Assembly: GCA_964607705.1 (NCBI GenBank)
Contig: CAZSLI010000005.1
Span: forward strand, 1-64,000
DNA: 64,000 bases
Source of the DNA: CAZSLI01 sp964607705
GTDB lineage: Bacteria; Actinomycetota; Coriobacteriia; Anaerosomatales; PHET01
Reading direction: 5' to 3'
In this document: piece by piece, positions 1-9,215 of the stretch
Layout: every line of letters begins with the position of its first letter
Position numbering within the stretch: position 1 is the first letter of the stretch
The notes under the pieces: model-generated
Databases searched by the model: none
What the model was told of the DNA's origin: nothing
Seen by the model: only the letters and a program-made list of their open reading frames with translations
Position numbers and translations under genes: made by a program

Positions 1-1157
1 AGCCCGAGGCGCGCAACGCACAGATCACGATGACTTGGATGGGCGGAATCCTTCTTGCGCTTCTCCTGGGAGTCTCCGCACTGGCCGTCTTGGCGAACGT
101 ACAGCCAAGCGAGACCGAGACCCTTATCAGCCAGTTGTCGCGTGCGATCTTCGGAGCGGGAGCGATCTACTACGCCATCACCGCTGCCGTAGCACTCATC
201 CTCGTCTTGGCGGCAAATACTGCCTACGCCGACTTCCCTCGCCTCTCTTCCTTCATCGCCGAGGACGACTTCCTGCCCCACCAGCTCAGGGACCGCGGGT
301 ACCGGCTCGTCTTCAGCAACGGCATCATCCTGCTCACTGCGGCGGCGATCGCGCTGCTAGTCATATTCCAGGGTCAGACCACGCGGCTCATCCCGCTCTA
401 CGCGATCGGCGTGTTCACCTCCTTTACGCTCTCGCAGGCGGGGATGGTGGTTCACCACACGCGTATGAAGGAGCCGCGGTGGAAGCTGTCGCGGGCAATC
501 AACGGCGTGGGCGCAGTGGCGACCGCAGTCGTTACCGTCGTGGTCTCGGTAGCGAAGTTCCACGACGGCGCGTGGATCGTGGTCATCCTGATCCCGATCA
601 TCGTGCTGTACTTCCTATGGGTGAACCGCCAGTACGCGCGAGTGGCGGCCGACCTTGCCATCCGCCCCGATGACATCACAGACATGAACTGGCAGTCCTA
701 CAACCGGATGCACAATCACGTGGTCGTGCTCGTGAAGTCGATCGACCGGAAGATCATCAGGGCAGTCCAGTACGCGCACTCACTGCGGGCCGACAAGCTT
801 GAGGCGCTCTACGTCGATGTCTCCGGTCGCGAGGACGAGATTCGAGAGCAGTGGGAGGCGCTTGATCTGGGGCTGAGGCTGAAAGTGCTGCCTTCTCCAT
901 ACCGCGAGATCATCGGCCCGATCATGGACTATGTTCGGTCGATCCCGAAACCGACCGAGTCCCATGTGGTCACCGTCGTGCTGCCGGAGTATGCCCCGGA
1001 GAACATCCCCGACCAGTTCCTCCACGACCAGACGTCTCTGCTGCTCAAGACTCAGCTCTTCAACGAGCCGGGCATCATCGTCACGGATGTGCCCTACCAC
1101 ATCCAGTCGTCCGTGCCGCAGGGCGTCGAGTCCGCCAAGGGCGCGCCCAAGGAATGA
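1..1157 (+). CDS. KimA-like APC-superfamily potassium permease, C-terminal part
   Basis: The gene runs in from outside the window. Its frame is open from base 3 (PEARNAQ...), so the ATG at 30 is internal and not the start. What remains is several hydrophobic helices, then a charged cytosolic tail of about 130 residues (from NHVVVLVKS onward) that looks like a universal-stress-type domain. The conserved block around FADFPRLSSF/LVFSNGI and the signature LIPLYAIGVFTSFTLSQAGM are typical of the KimA/Rv2690c branch of APC permeases, which import K+. The convergent neighbours are two RCK (TrkA) proteins, the same company this permease keeps in mycobacteria (ceoB/ceoC). A strong hairpin follows the stop. 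Family assignment is good; K+ as substrate is inferred from family and context. Confidence 0.85.
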   Translation, partial: PEARNAQITMTWMGGILLALLLGVSALAVLANVQPSETETLISQLSRAIFGAGAIYYAITAAVALILVLAANTAYADFPRLSSFIAEDDFLPHQLRDRGYRLVFSNGIILLTAAAIALLVIFQGQTTRLIPLYAIGVFTSFTLSQAGMVVHHTRMKEPRWKLSRAINGVGAVATAVVTVVVSVAKFHDGAWIVVILIPIIVLYFLWVNRQYARVAADLAIRPDDITDMNWQSYNRMHNHVVVLVKSIDRKIIRAVQYAHSLRADKLEALYVDVSGREDEIREQWEALDLGLRLKVLPSPYREIIGPIMDYVRSIPKPTESHVVTVVLPEYAPENIPDQFLHDQTSLLLKTQLFNEPGIIVTDVPYHIQSSVPQGVESAKGAPKE

Positions 1158-1221
1158 GGCGAAAGGCGCCGATCTTCGGGCACCTGAGCGGCCCCGAGGA
1201 CTCACTCGACCAGCACTAACA

Positions 1222-1250
1222 GAACGGCTCCCGATGCGGGAGCCGTTCTC
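1222..1250. terminator. Bidirectional terminator hairpin
   Basis: A perfect 13-bp inverted repeat (AGAACGGCTCCCG / CGGGAGCCGTTCT) with a 3-nt loop lies between the convergent permease and RCK genes. No long T tract follows on either strand, so the efficiency is uncertain. Confidence 0.75.
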
Positions 1251-1270
1251 AGTCTGCGTTGGGCGGAGGA

Positions 1271-1969
1271 TCAGCGCGACGCGGTGGAGTGGCCCTCACT
1301 GTCGACCGGAATCCCGAGGGCGTCCTGAATCACATGCTCTTCGAGAGTACCTTCTACGAGCATCAGCAGCTGGTCGCCAGCGATCAGTAGCGTGTCGCCT
1401 CGCGCCGCCTGAACGTATCCCTCGGCGGCGATGATCGCCATGACCGTCACGTTCGAGGGCAGCGGCACCTCGGACAGTTTGTGGCTGATCATGGATGCAT
1501 TCTCCGGAAGCGTGAGCTCCTCGACGGCCACGCCGTCGGCCTGAAGCTTGAGAAGCGTGATGAGGTCGCCGAAGCCGATCTGCTTCTCGATGAGCCCGTG
1601 AAGGATCGCCGAGGATGAGACGGCCACGTCCACGCCCCACTCCTTGTCGAACAGCCACTCGTTCTGCGGGTGATTGACTCGGCCGAAGACGGTCTTTGCC
1701 CGGTATCGCTTCGCGAGCATCGCGACCACGAGGTTGTCTTCGTCGTCGCCGGTCACGGCCGCTACCAGGTCCACGTCCTCGATCCCGGCGGTCTCGAGCA
1801 CCTCGGGCTCACAGGCATCGCCTTCGATGACCTCGGCGTCGGGCACCTGCCGGCGGACGACCTCGACACGATCGCGGCGCTGGTCGATCACGGTTACCTG
1901 ATGATCGTCGTGAAGCTTATCGGCGAGGAAGGTGCCGGTCTTGCCGGCGCCAACGATGATGATGCGCAT
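1271..1969 (-). CDS. TrkA/RCK potassium-channel regulatory subunit
   Basis: This 232-residue protein has an RCK_N Rossmann domain (glycine motif VGAGKTG at residues 6-12, acidic residue after beta2 in VIDQRRD) followed by an RCK_C domain (about residues 145-215). Such subunits bind NAD(H) or other nucleotides and gate Trk/Ktr-type K+ uptake at the membrane. It is the second gene of a pair: the upstream RCK gene stops 11 nt before it, and the AGGAGG ribosome site overlaps that stop region. It corresponds in layout to CeoB/CeoC of mycobacteria. No TrkH-type channel is seen in the window, so the partner is either the adjacent KimA-like permease or a channel elsewhere. Confidence 0.93.
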   Translation of the reverse strand: MRIIIVGAGKTGTFLADKLHDDHQVTVIDQRRDRVEVVRRQVPDAEVIEGDACEPEVLETAGIEDVDLVAAVTGDDEDNLVVAMLAKRYRAKTVFGRVNHPQNEWLFDKEWGVDVAVSSSAILHGLIEKQIGFGDLITLLKLQADGVAVEELTLPENASMISHKLSEVPLPSNVTVMAIIAAEGYVQAARGDTLLIAGDQLLMLVEGTLEEHVIQDALGIPVDSEGHSTASR

Positions 1970-1980
1970 CTCTCGGCCTC

Positions 1981-2631
1981 CTACTCGATACCGAAGAGCC
2001 GCTTGAGCTCATCGATGTTGTCGCGGTTGGCCGTCAGGTAGAGCTGGTCGCCCTCGCTGATGCTCAGGCTTGGCGCGGGAAGCATCGCCAGCCGATCGCG
2101 CACGACCGCGGTGACCTGCCACTTGTCGCGCTGTTCGACCTCGCTCAGCGGCTTGCCGATCATGTCCTCGGTGGCCACGGCCTGCACGGTGATGATCTCG
2201 CCGGAGCCGTACACCCGCTCGATGCGGACCGTCGGCTCCAAGATCATCGTGAGCATCTTGTTGCCGGCCCACCTGACCGCCGAGATGGTGGGGATGCCGA
2301 ACTTCTCGTAGATGGTCGCGCGACGCGGGTCGAAGATGCGGGCTACGACGACCGGGACGTTGAACCGCTCGCGTGCCACGCGCGCCGCGACGATGTTGCT
2401 GTTGTCACCGGCGGTGACTGCCGCAAAAGCGTCAGCCTTCTCGATGCCGGCGAGGATGAGCGTCTCCCGATCGAACACCTCGCCCGTGAGCTTGCGCCCG
2501 CGGATCTCCTCGCCGTACTCGGCGAAGACCGCGGCATTCCGGTCGATGACCGCGACGCTGTGCCCCTCCGATTCGAGCATGTGTGCGAGGTGCCGGCCGA
2601 CGCGGCCGAAGCCCCCGATGATCACGTGCAT
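1981..2631 (-). CDS. TrkA/RCK potassium-channel regulatory subunit, first of pair
   Basis: A 216-residue RCK protein: it begins MHVIIGGFGRVGRHLA (glycine-rich NAD-binding loop), has VIDRN at the end of beta2, and carries an RCK_C domain in the C-terminal 80 residues. The open frame extends far upstream of this point, but the ATG at 2631 is chosen because the Rossmann fold begins there and an AGGGAG ribosome site lies about 5 nt before it. The extension would overlap the divergent amidotransferase. It is co-transcribed with the second RCK gene (11-nt gap). Two different RCK subunits in tandem suggest a hetero-oligomeric gating ring. Confidence 0.93.
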   Translation of the reverse strand: MHVIIGGFGRVGRHLAHMLESEGHSVAVIDRNAAVFAEYGEEIRGRKLTGEVFDRETLILAGIEKADAFAAVTAGDNSNIVAARVARERFNVPVVVARIFDPRRATIYEKFGIPTISAVRWAGNKMLTMILEPTVRIERVYGSGEIITVQAVATEDMIGKPLSEVEQRDKWQVTAVVRDRLAMLPAPSLSISEGDQLYLTANRDNIDELKRLFGIE

Positions 2632-2796
2632 TGCGTCTCCCTCGACGTGGGCCCCAGGCAGGCGCCCGTTCGCGTATCGCACCATGCTAGTACCCTCGGC
2701 GCACCGCCGCCACCTCGGGTACTGGGGAAACCGGCCGGACCGGGCGGCTGGAGTAGTATCTGTGAGTCGAGCGCGAGGCGAGGGGAGCCAATTCTC

Positions 2797-3516
2797 ATGC
2801 GCATGCACGTCATTCGTCACGTCCCGTTCGAGGGCCCGGCACTCATAGCCGAGTGGGCCGCCGAGCGCGGCCACACCATCACCGAGTCGCTCGGCCTGAC
2901 CGAGGAGTTCCCCCCTGCCGCGGAGTTCGACTTCCTCGTCGTCATGGGTGGTCCGATGGCTGCCGATGATGACGCCGGTAACCCCTGGCTGGTCGCCGAG
3001 AAGCGGCTCGTTGCCGACGCGCTCGTGGGGGGACAGCTCGTTCTGGGCGTGTGTCTCGGGGCACAGATCGTGGCCGAGGTCGCCGGCGGCTCGGTACGGC
3101 GCAACGACTATCGCGAGATCGGCTGGTTCCCCGTGAGTCTGAGCGCCGAGGCTGCCGAGGACCACGCGTTCGGCGACTTCCCCGATGGGCTCGTGGTGGG
3201 GCAGTGGCACGGCGACACATTCGACTTGCCGCCGGGCGCCCGTCATCTCGCGTCCAGCGCCGCCTGCCGCAATCAGGCCTTCTCGCTGGATGAGGGCCGT
3301 GTTCTCGGCATTCAGTTCCACCTTGAGTGGGACGCGGCGGCCCTCGGCGAACTCGTGGCCGCGTGCTCCGAGGAGTTGCTGGACGAAGGGCCGTTCGTCA
3401 TAAGCGCGCCTGAGATGCTGTCAAAGGCCGAGTCGTACATGGTAGGAACGAGGTCAGCGCTGTGGAACCTGCTGGAGGCGATGGAGCGTATCCACACCAG
3501 CGCGCGGGAGGCGTAG
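2797..3516 (+). CDS. Class I glutamine amidotransferase (GMP-synthase-like)
   Basis: A 239-residue stand-alone GATase class I domain. The nucleophile elbow GVCLGAQ holds the catalytic Cys, and IQFHLEW supplies the His and Glu of the triad. The fold hydrolyses glutamine to deliver ammonia, or acts as a gamma-glutamyl peptidase; no synthetase domain is fused and none is adjacent. The start at 2797 has AGGGGAG 9 nt upstream; a second ATG two codons on is possible. The stop is 2 nt before the ABC ATPase start, so the genes are likely co-transcribed, though no functional link to export is known. Substrate unknown. Confidence 0.88.
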   Translation: MRMHVIRHVPFEGPALIAEWAAERGHTITESLGLTEEFPPAAEFDFLVVMGGPMAADDDAGNPWLVAEKRLVADALVGGQLVLGVCLGAQIVAEVAGGSVRRNDYREIGWFPVSLSAEAAEDHAFGDFPDGLVVGQWHGDTFDLPPGARHLASSAACRNQAFSLDEGRVLGIQFHLEWDAAALGELVAACSEELLDEGPFVISAPEMLSKAESYMVGTRSALWNLLEAMERIHTSAREA

Positions 3517-3518
3517 GG

Positions 3519-4535
3519 ATGACCGGGATTCTCGAAGTGAGCGACGTGGCCAAGCGGTTCGGTGACGTTGCGGCAGTGGACGGCGTCAGTTTCGACATCG
3601 CTTCGGGCGAGATCTTCGGCCTGCTCGGGCCCAACGGAGCGGGCAAGACGACCACTATCTCGATGATCGCGTGCCTGCTCGCACCGGACGCGGGGCGGAT
3701 CACCGTGGACGGACACTCCGCCGCTACGGACTCCATCGGCGTGCGCTCGAAGCTCGGCGTCGTGCCACAGGAGATCGCGCTCTACCCCACGCTCACCGCT
3801 GCCGAGAACCTGCGCTTCTGGGGCCGGATGTACGGGATGTCGGGCAAGCCGCTCGCAGAGGCGGTCGACTACGGGTTGGCCATGGCGGGCTTGGAGGACA
3901 AGGCCAAGAAGCGCGTCGAGACGTTCTCGGGCGGGATGAAGCGGCGGATCAATATAGCCGCCGGCGTTCTCCACCGGCCGAGCGTGCTGTTGATGGACGA
4001 GCCCACGGTCGGCATCGACCCCCAGAGTCGCAACCACATACTCGACCTCGTCCGGCAGCTGAACGCGGACGGGATGACGGTGCTCTATACGAGTCACTAC
4101 ATGGAAGAAGTCGAGGCGCTGTGCGACCGCATAGCGATCATGGATCACGGCAAGGTCATCGCGAACGGGGATCTGGATGAGCTTCGCGGGCTCGTGGGCG
4201 ATGAAGACGTGATCCGCGTGACGCTTGCATCGCCATACCTCGCCGAGGGGCAAGCGGGCGAGGAGCGTTCCCCGGAGACGCTCGCCGAGGAGTCCACGCT
4301 CGTGGACCGCGAGGCGCTTGCCGCGGCCGATGCGGTGCGCGAGCTCCCCGGAGTCTCGAAGGCAGAGGCGCATGGTCCGGTACTTGAGGTACTCGCGCCC
4401 AACGGTGCCGCGGTTCTCGCGGGCGTCGTCGAGGCGGCGACCAACGCGGGCGCGCAGGTACGGGGAGTAGAGGTGGTCGAGCCCGACCTCGAGAGCGTCT
4501 TCCTCCACCTGACCGGACGCGGACTGCGGGACTAG
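3519..4535 (+). CDS. ABC transporter ATP-binding protein (ABC-2 exporter type)
   Basis: This 338-residue ATPase has a Walker A (GPNGAGKTTT, near residue 40), signature FSGGMKRR, Walker B LLMDEPTVGID and a switch His (YTSHYMEE). The C-terminal 100 residues form the extra domain common to ATPases of drug and polysaccharide ABC-2 exporters. The start at 3519 fits the domain edge; an upstream extension would lie inside the amidotransferase gene. It drives the two permeases that follow (2-nt and 4-bp-overlap spacing). Substrate cannot be told from sequence. Confidence 0.94.
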   Translation: MTGILEVSDVAKRFGDVAAVDGVSFDIASGEIFGLLGPNGAGKTTTISMIACLLAPDAGRITVDGHSAATDSIGVRSKLGVVPQEIALYPTLTAAENLRFWGRMYGMSGKPLAEAVDYGLAMAGLEDKAKKRVETFSGGMKRRINIAAGVLHRPSVLLMDEPTVGIDPQSRNHILDLVRQLNADGMTVLYTSHYMEEVEALCDRIAIMDHGKVIANGDLDELRGLVGDEDVIRVTLASPYLAEGQAGEERSPETLAEESTLVDREALAAADAVRELPGVSKAEAHGPVLEVLAPNGAAVLAGVVEAATNAGAQVRGVEVVEPDLESVFLHLTGRGLRD

Positions 4536-4537
4536 CC

Positions 4538-5800
4538 GTGCGGGCCTTCCACATCGCATTCAAAGACGTCCGGGTCTGGACGCGAGACATCGCCGCTCTC
4601 GGCGTGTTGCTCGGCATGCCGCTTGTCTTGATCTTCATTCTCGGCAGCGCGCTTGGCGGTCAGGGCGGTGACTTCAGGATCAGAGCCGCGATCGTGAACC
4701 TGGACGCAGGGACCACGTCGCCGGATCCTGCCGAGCCACGCACGTCGAGCAAGGGCATCACTACTGATCTCGGCGGTGAGATGGTGACCACCTTCAAGGA
4801 GTCCGACCGGCTCAACAAGGTGTTCGAGATGACCTACGAGCCGGACGAGGCGCGTGCACGAAGCGACGTCTCGACCGGCAGACTCGCAGCCGTACTGGTT
4901 GTGCCGGAGGACTTCTCGGAACGAGTCAGTAGCGGCAAACCGGCGGCGCTGAAGCTCTATACCGATCCCGGCTCGCAACTGGCCGCCGGCATCTTCGAGG
5001 GCGTCGTGCGTTCTTTCGCCTCCGAGTATTCGGCGGCCTCCGTCGGTGTTCAGACGGTGTTGGCGGTCGCTCGGCAAGTCGACCCGGGACGCGCTTTCGA
5101 TCCCCGTAGCCAGGCGCAGCTCACCCAGGCGGCCTTGGAGTCTGCGATGCGCGCGAGCAAGCTGGTCGTGGTGAAGGATGCCGAGGTCAAAGTCGGCGCC
5201 CCGATGTCCGCGATAAGCTACTACGCCGTCTCGATGACCGCGATGTTCCTCATGTTCGGGGCTATGTTCGGAGCCTTCTCCACGATCAAGGAGCGGCGCG
5301 AGCAGACCCTGTCTCGGCTCCTCTCGACGCCGACGAGCGGGGCCACCGTCACCGCTGGCAAGATGATGGGCATCTTCGTGCTCGGAATGGCGCAGTTCAC
5401 GGTGCTGTACCTCTCCACGCGCTTCATCTTTCGGGTCGAGTGGGGCGATGACATCGCCGCCATCTTCCTCATAGCGGCCGCCGAGTTACTCGCTGTCACC
5501 GGGCTGGCCGTCCTCATCGCTTCGCTTGCGAGGACGGAGCGCGGCGCGGGCGGTCTGGCGCCCTTGGTCATCCAGATCCAGGCGCTGCTCGGCGGAGCGT
5601 TCTTCGCTATCACGATCCTGCCGGTGTGGCTGCAGCCGGTTCGTTACTTCTCCATCGTGGGATGGGCGCTCGAAGGATGGCAGACCATCCAGATACGCGG
5701 CGGCGGAGTGCCCGACGTGCTGGGTCCCGCAGCAGCGCTCCTCGGTTTCGCGCTGGTCTTCTTCGCGATCGGTTCTGCCCTGACAGGAGCTCGCCGATGA
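4538..5800 (+). CDS. ABC-2 type permease, first of two
   Basis: A 420-residue membrane protein with a GTG start 2 nt after the ATPase stop. One N-terminal helix (residues about 17-37) is followed by an extracytoplasmic domain of roughly 180 residues, then five or six helices from about residue 225 to the end. The layout and the cytoplasmic stretch KERREQTLSRLLSTPTSG match the ABC2_membrane_3 (YhgE/NatB-like) family. It pairs with the next gene as a heterodimeric export channel. Confidence 0.9.
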   Translation: MRAFHIAFKDVRVWTRDIAALGVLLGMPLVLIFILGSALGGQGGDFRIRAAIVNLDAGTTSPDPAEPRTSSKGITTDLGGEMVTTFKESDRLNKVFEMTYEPDEARARSDVSTGRLAAVLVVPEDFSERVSSGKPAALKLYTDPGSQLAAGIFEGVVRSFASEYSAASVGVQTVLAVARQVDPGRAFDPRSQAQLTQAALESAMRASKLVVVKDAEVKVGAPMSAISYYAVSMTAMFLMFGAMFGAFSTIKERREQTLSRLLSTPTSGATVTAGKMMGIFVLGMAQFTVLYLSTRFIFRVEWGDDIAAIFLIAAAELLAVTGLAVLIASLARTERGAGGLAPLVIQIQALLGGAFFAITILPVWLQPVRYFSIVGWALEGWQTIQIRGGGVPDVLGPAAALLGFALVFFAIGSALTGARR

Positions 5801-6987
5801 AGCGGGTGATCGCCATCGCGCGGCTCAATCTGCTGGAGCTGTTCCGCGACCGGACGGAGCTCGTCAGTGTCATCGTGCTGCCCCTCATGCTCACCTGGGT
5901 CTTCGGTGCGGCGTTCGGGTCGGCCGGAGTCGAGCGCGCAGTCGAGATCCCGGTGGCTGATCTCGACGATTCAACGTACAGCCGTCAGCTCGTCGAACTG
6001 ATCGATGGCGCCAAGGCTTTTGATGTGAAGCACGTGAGCCGGGCCGAGGCGAGGCAGCTCGTTCGCGACGGCGATGCCCCGGCGTCCGTCACCATCGCGA
6101 AGGGGTTTGGCGCGCGGCTCGAGCAGGGACAGCCTGCAGTGGTAGCGGTCCGGAAGTACCCGTCGTCGCAGAACGCGGAAGCCGTCGCACAGATCGTCGA
6201 TGGTGCGGCTGCGCGCATTTCCGCCAACGCTTCTGCCGCCAGGGTCGTGCGTGAGCAACTCGCTTCGGACGGTCGAGCGCCGGAGTTCGCAGCGACTTAC
6301 CGGGTTGCGGACCGTTTCTGGGAGCCGGACCCGCCCGTGGGTGTCGAAGCCGCGGTCGTTCGGGCCAGCCAAACCCGATCCGAGGAGATGGAGGCGCCAG
6401 CGAACACGCAGTACTCGCTGGGCTTCACCGTGTTCTTCGTGTTCATGACGGCTCTGGGGAGCGCCAGCGGCGTGCTCGAGGACCGTGAGCTGGGTACGCT
6501 GCGCCGCATTCTGGCCGCACCGGCGAGACGTGCTGAGATCCTCGGCGGCAAGGTGGTGGGCGTCGCGTTCGTGGCCTCGTTCGAGGCGGTGATGCTGGTC
6601 GTCTTTGGAGCGGTCATCTTCGGCGTTCCGTGGGGGAAGCATCCGGCGGCGGTCGCGCTGTTGCTCTTCTCGCTGGTACTGGCGGCGACTGGACTGGGTG
6701 TCATGGTCTCGGCGCTCGTGCGGACTCGCTCGCAGATGTCGGCTGTGACGCCGGTGCTCGCGACCGCACTTGCCATGCTCGGCGGCTGCTACTGGCCGGT
6801 CGAGATCACGTCACCAGCCATGCAGGTGGTGGCGAAGTTCACCCCGACGGGCTGGGCGATGGCCGGGCTCAAGGACGCGGTCGCCCGTGGCATGGGCGTC
6901 GTCGAAGTCCTCGTGCCGGTCGCACTGCTACTGATCTTCGCGGTCGTGACGATCGCTGTCGGCGTCACGCGCCTACGCCTCGAGTAG
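5797..6987 (+). CDS. ABC-2 type permease, second of two
   Basis: A 396-residue homologue of the preceding permease with the same architecture: N-terminal helix, large outer loop domain, then a C-terminal membrane bundle preceded by the coupling segment DRELGTLRRILAAPARR. The ATG at 5797 overlaps the previous TGA (ATGA), giving translational coupling; a much longer upstream frame exists but has no support. Together with the ATPase it completes a three-gene exporter. Confidence 0.9.
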   Translation: MKRVIAIARLNLLELFRDRTELVSVIVLPLMLTWVFGAAFGSAGVERAVEIPVADLDDSTYSRQLVELIDGAKAFDVKHVSRAEARQLVRDGDAPASVTIAKGFGARLEQGQPAVVAVRKYPSSQNAEAVAQIVDGAAARISANASAARVVREQLASDGRAPEFAATYRVADRFWEPDPPVGVEAAVVRASQTRSEEMEAPANTQYSLGFTVFFVFMTALGSASGVLEDRELGTLRRILAAPARRAEILGGKVVGVAFVASFEAVMLVVFGAVIFGVPWGKHPAAVALLLFSLVLAATGLGVMVSALVRTRSQMSAVTPVLATALAMLGGCYWPVEITSPAMQVVAKFTPTGWAMAGLKDAVARGMGVVEVLVPVALLLIFAVVTIAVGVTRLRLE

Positions 6988-7028
6988 ACCGCGCCGACCG
7001 GAAGGGCGAGGGAGCGCCGGAGGCGTTG

Positions 7029-7952
7029 ATGCCTCAACGCAAGCGTCTGCTACGCTGGGACGCGATGACTACCGATTGGCGTAGAGAACCGCGTACGTGG
7101 GCCGCGATCGTCGCGGCTCTCCTGCTATGGGCGTCGGCATTCGCCGGCATCCGTGCGGGCCTCGAGGGCGGTTACGGCCCTGGCGAAGTGGCGTTGCTGC
7201 GGTTCGGAACGGCGTCGGTCGCGTTGGCCGTGTACGCGCTCATCACGCGCATGCGCCCGCCGGATCGTCGCGATATCCCCGTGATCGCACTCGCCGGGTT
7301 CCTCGGCATCACGGTCTACCATCTGGCGCTCAACTATGGGGAGCGCACGGTGTCATCCGGCGCCGCGGCGCTCATCATCTCGGCGAGCCCGATCTTCACG
7401 ACGCTGCTGTCGAGCCGGTTCCTCGGCGAGCGGATCACGAGGCGCGGCTGGACCGGCATCATCATCTCATTCGCCGGTGTCGCGCTGATCTCACTGGGAG
7501 AGGGCGGCGGTGGCGGGTTGAACCCCGACGCGCTCCTGATCCTCGTGGCGGCGGTCGCAACGTCGCTCTACTTCATCGTGAGCAAGCCGCCGCTGCGCCG
7601 CTACAGCGGCCTCGAGTTCACCAGCTACGCCATTTGGGCGGGCACCATACCCATGCTCGTCTTCCTGCCGGGTCTCATTGAGACGCTGCCCACTGCCGAG
7701 CCCACGGCGACCATGGCCGTCGTCTATCTCGGCGTGTTTCCGGGCGCCATCGCCTACGTCCTTTGGGCGCACGCCCTGTCGAGGATGCCGGCGAGCTCGC
7801 TGTCATCGTTCCTGTACGCTCAGCCCGTCAACGCCGCGCTCATCGCATGGATCTGGCTCGGTGAGATCCCGGCCGCGCTCACGATCATCGGTGGCATCAT
7901 CGCGCTGGTCGGCGTGATGCTCGTGAACACCAAGGGGGCGGCCCGTGACTGA
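7029..7952 (+). CDS. EamA/DMT-family transporter
   Basis: This 307-residue protein has ten predicted membrane helices arranged as two EamA repeats of five. The family exports amino acids, nucleosides or related metabolites; the substrate is unknown. The start is ambiguous. The ATG at 7029 has GGAGG with 5-nt spacing. The ATG at 7065 sits 8 nt after TGCTACGCT, an extended -10-like element, and would give a leaderless message and a more typical N-terminus (MTTDWRREP). I list the ribosome-site choice. Confidence 0.88.
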   Translation: MPQRKRLLRWDAMTTDWRREPRTWAAIVAALLLWASAFAGIRAGLEGGYGPGEVALLRFGTASVALAVYALITRMRPPDRRDIPVIALAGFLGITVYHLALNYGERTVSSGAAALIISASPIFTTLLSSRFLGERITRRGWTGIIISFAGVALISLGEGGGGGLNPDALLILVAAVATSLYFIVSKPPLRRYSGLEFTSYAIWAGTIPMLVFLPGLIETLPTAEPTATMAVVYLGVFPGAIAYVLWAHALSRMPASSLSSFLYAQPVNAALIAWIWLGEIPAALTIIGGIIALVGVMLVNTKGAARD

Positions 7953-8439
7953 CTGGCACATAGGCAGAGTCGCCGACGACGACCTCGAGGGGCTCGAGCG
8001 CATCCGGGAGCTCTTCACCGAGTACTATGCGTGGCTCGGCGACATCGTGTGCTCGAGCCGTCTTGCCGCCGAGATCGCCGAGTTGCCGGGACCGTACGCG
8101 TCACCCGGAGGCAGTCTGTTCATCGCCCAAGAGGACGGTGGCCTTTCCGGGGGTTGCGTGGGCGTGATGCCGCACCATTGGGACGGCGCCTGCGAGATCA
8201 AACGCCTGTACGTGCGACCTTCAGCTCGCGGGGCGTCGCTCGGGCGGCACCTTCTCGACACCGCGCTCGACGCAGCTCGCGGACTCGGCTATCGGACTGC
8301 TCTCATCTCGACGATTCCCGCGATGATGCCCACCGCGAGAGCGATGTACATGCGCACAGGATTCGTGGCCTCCGAGAACTTCGAGAACCACGTCCACGAC
8401 GAGCGCGCCGAGATGGAGTTCCTCCGGCTGGAGCTCTAA
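7945..8439 (+). CDS. GNAT-family N-acetyltransferase
   Basis: A 164-residue single-domain acetyltransferase. The acetyl-CoA loop is RPSARGASLGRHLL (R/Q-x-x-G-x-G/A type), and the C-terminal MYMRTGF segment is typical of the fold. The GTG start overlaps the end of the EamA gene by 8 nt, so the two are probably translated together. Acetyl acceptor unknown; a metabolite handled by the adjacent exporter is possible but unproven. Confidence 0.87.
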   Translation: MTDWHIGRVADDDLEGLERIRELFTEYYAWLGDIVCSSRLAAEIAELPGPYASPGGSLFIAQEDGGLSGGCVGVMPHHWDGACEIKRLYVRPSARGASLGRHLLDTALDAARGLGYRTALISTIPAMMPTARAMYMRTGFVASENFENHVHDERAEMEFLRLEL

Positions 8440-8464
8440 CCGCCGGGCGTTGCCCTGGATCGGA

Positions 8465-8755
8465 CTACCCGTCGCCGTAGGTGGGCTTGATGGCGAAGCC
8501 GGTGAGGCCCGCCGGCCGCTCCTCGGCGACCTTCACGTCGAGTACCGTGGCGTTAGCCGGGCCCCTGCGCGTCCACGCCACGGCGTTCGCGACCCGGTCC
8601 TCGTCACCCTCGAACACAGCCTCGACCCGGCCGTCCGACAGGTTGCGAACCCACCCGGCCAGATCGAGTTCCTCGGCGACCTGGCGCGTGGATTCGCGGA
8701 ACCAGACGCCTTGGACGCGCCCTTCGATGAACACCCGACTTCGCGTGATCGCCAT
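8465..8755 (-). CDS. acyP: Acylphosphatase
   Basis: This 96-residue protein has the two acylphosphatase signatures: VFIEGRVQGVWFR, with the substrate-binding Arg, and the later GWVRNLSDGRVEAVFEG, with the catalytic Asn. It hydrolyses acyl phosphates such as carbamoyl or 1,3-bisphosphoglycerate in the cytosol. The start at 8755 is set by family length; a longer upstream frame is a shadow of the divergent tautomerase. It is convergent with the GNAT gene. Confidence 0.93.
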   Translation of the reverse strand: MAITRSRVFIEGRVQGVWFRESTRQVAEELDLAGWVRNLSDGRVEAVFEGDEDRVANAVAWTRRGPANATVLDVKVAEERPAGLTGFAIKPTYGDG

Positions 8756-8813
8756 GGCCCCTCTCCAGACTGTGCAGGGTATAGTAGGTGCGTTCCCTAG
8801 CGAGGAGATCTTC

Positions 8814-9215
8814 GTGCCCATCGTTCGCATCGACATCCAGGCGGGCAAGTCGACCGCGTACAAGCGCGCGATCCTCAACGGTGTCCGCGCAGCCGTCACT
8901 GACGCACTCGGGTTGCCTGACGAGCGGGTGATGCAGCGCATCGTCGAGACACCCGCCGAGGACATCGACGTCACCGACATCCGCTCCGACCGACTGACCA
9001 TCGTCGAGATATCGATGGTTGCGGGACGGGGGCCGGAGTTGAAGGAGCGGCTCTACTCGGCGATCTCCAAGCGCCTCGGGTTCGAACCCGGCATCGCCGA
9101 GGAGGACCTCATCGTCCTCGTCAATGACCCGGCTGGGGAGTGCTTCTTCGTGAACGGGGCGATGCAGTGCGCGCCTCCTCCTTCCATGCGCGAGACCTCG
9201 GAGGAAGAGCAGTGA
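8814..9215 (+). CDS. Tautomerase-superfamily (MIF-like) protein
   Basis: A 133-residue protein starting at GTG 8814 with GAGGAGA 6 nt upstream. The second residue is Pro, which becomes the N-terminal catalytic base after Met removal, as in 4-oxalocrotonate tautomerase and MIF-type enzymes. The length of about 115 core residues suits the longer tautomerase subgroup (two beta-alpha-beta units). Its last codons overlap the next gene's GTG. Substrate unknown. Confidence 0.82.
   Translation: MPIVRIDIQAGKSTAYKRAILNGVRAAVTDALGLPDERVMQRIVETPAEDIDVTDIRSDRLTIVEISMVAGRGPELKERLYSAISKRLGFEPGIAEEDLIVLVNDPAGECFFVNGAMQCAPPPSMRETSEEEQ

Noticed and set aside
2632..3321. Long N-terminal extension of the first RCK gene
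   Set aside because: It overlaps the divergent amidotransferase and has no domain; the Rossmann fold and ribosome site place the start at 2631.
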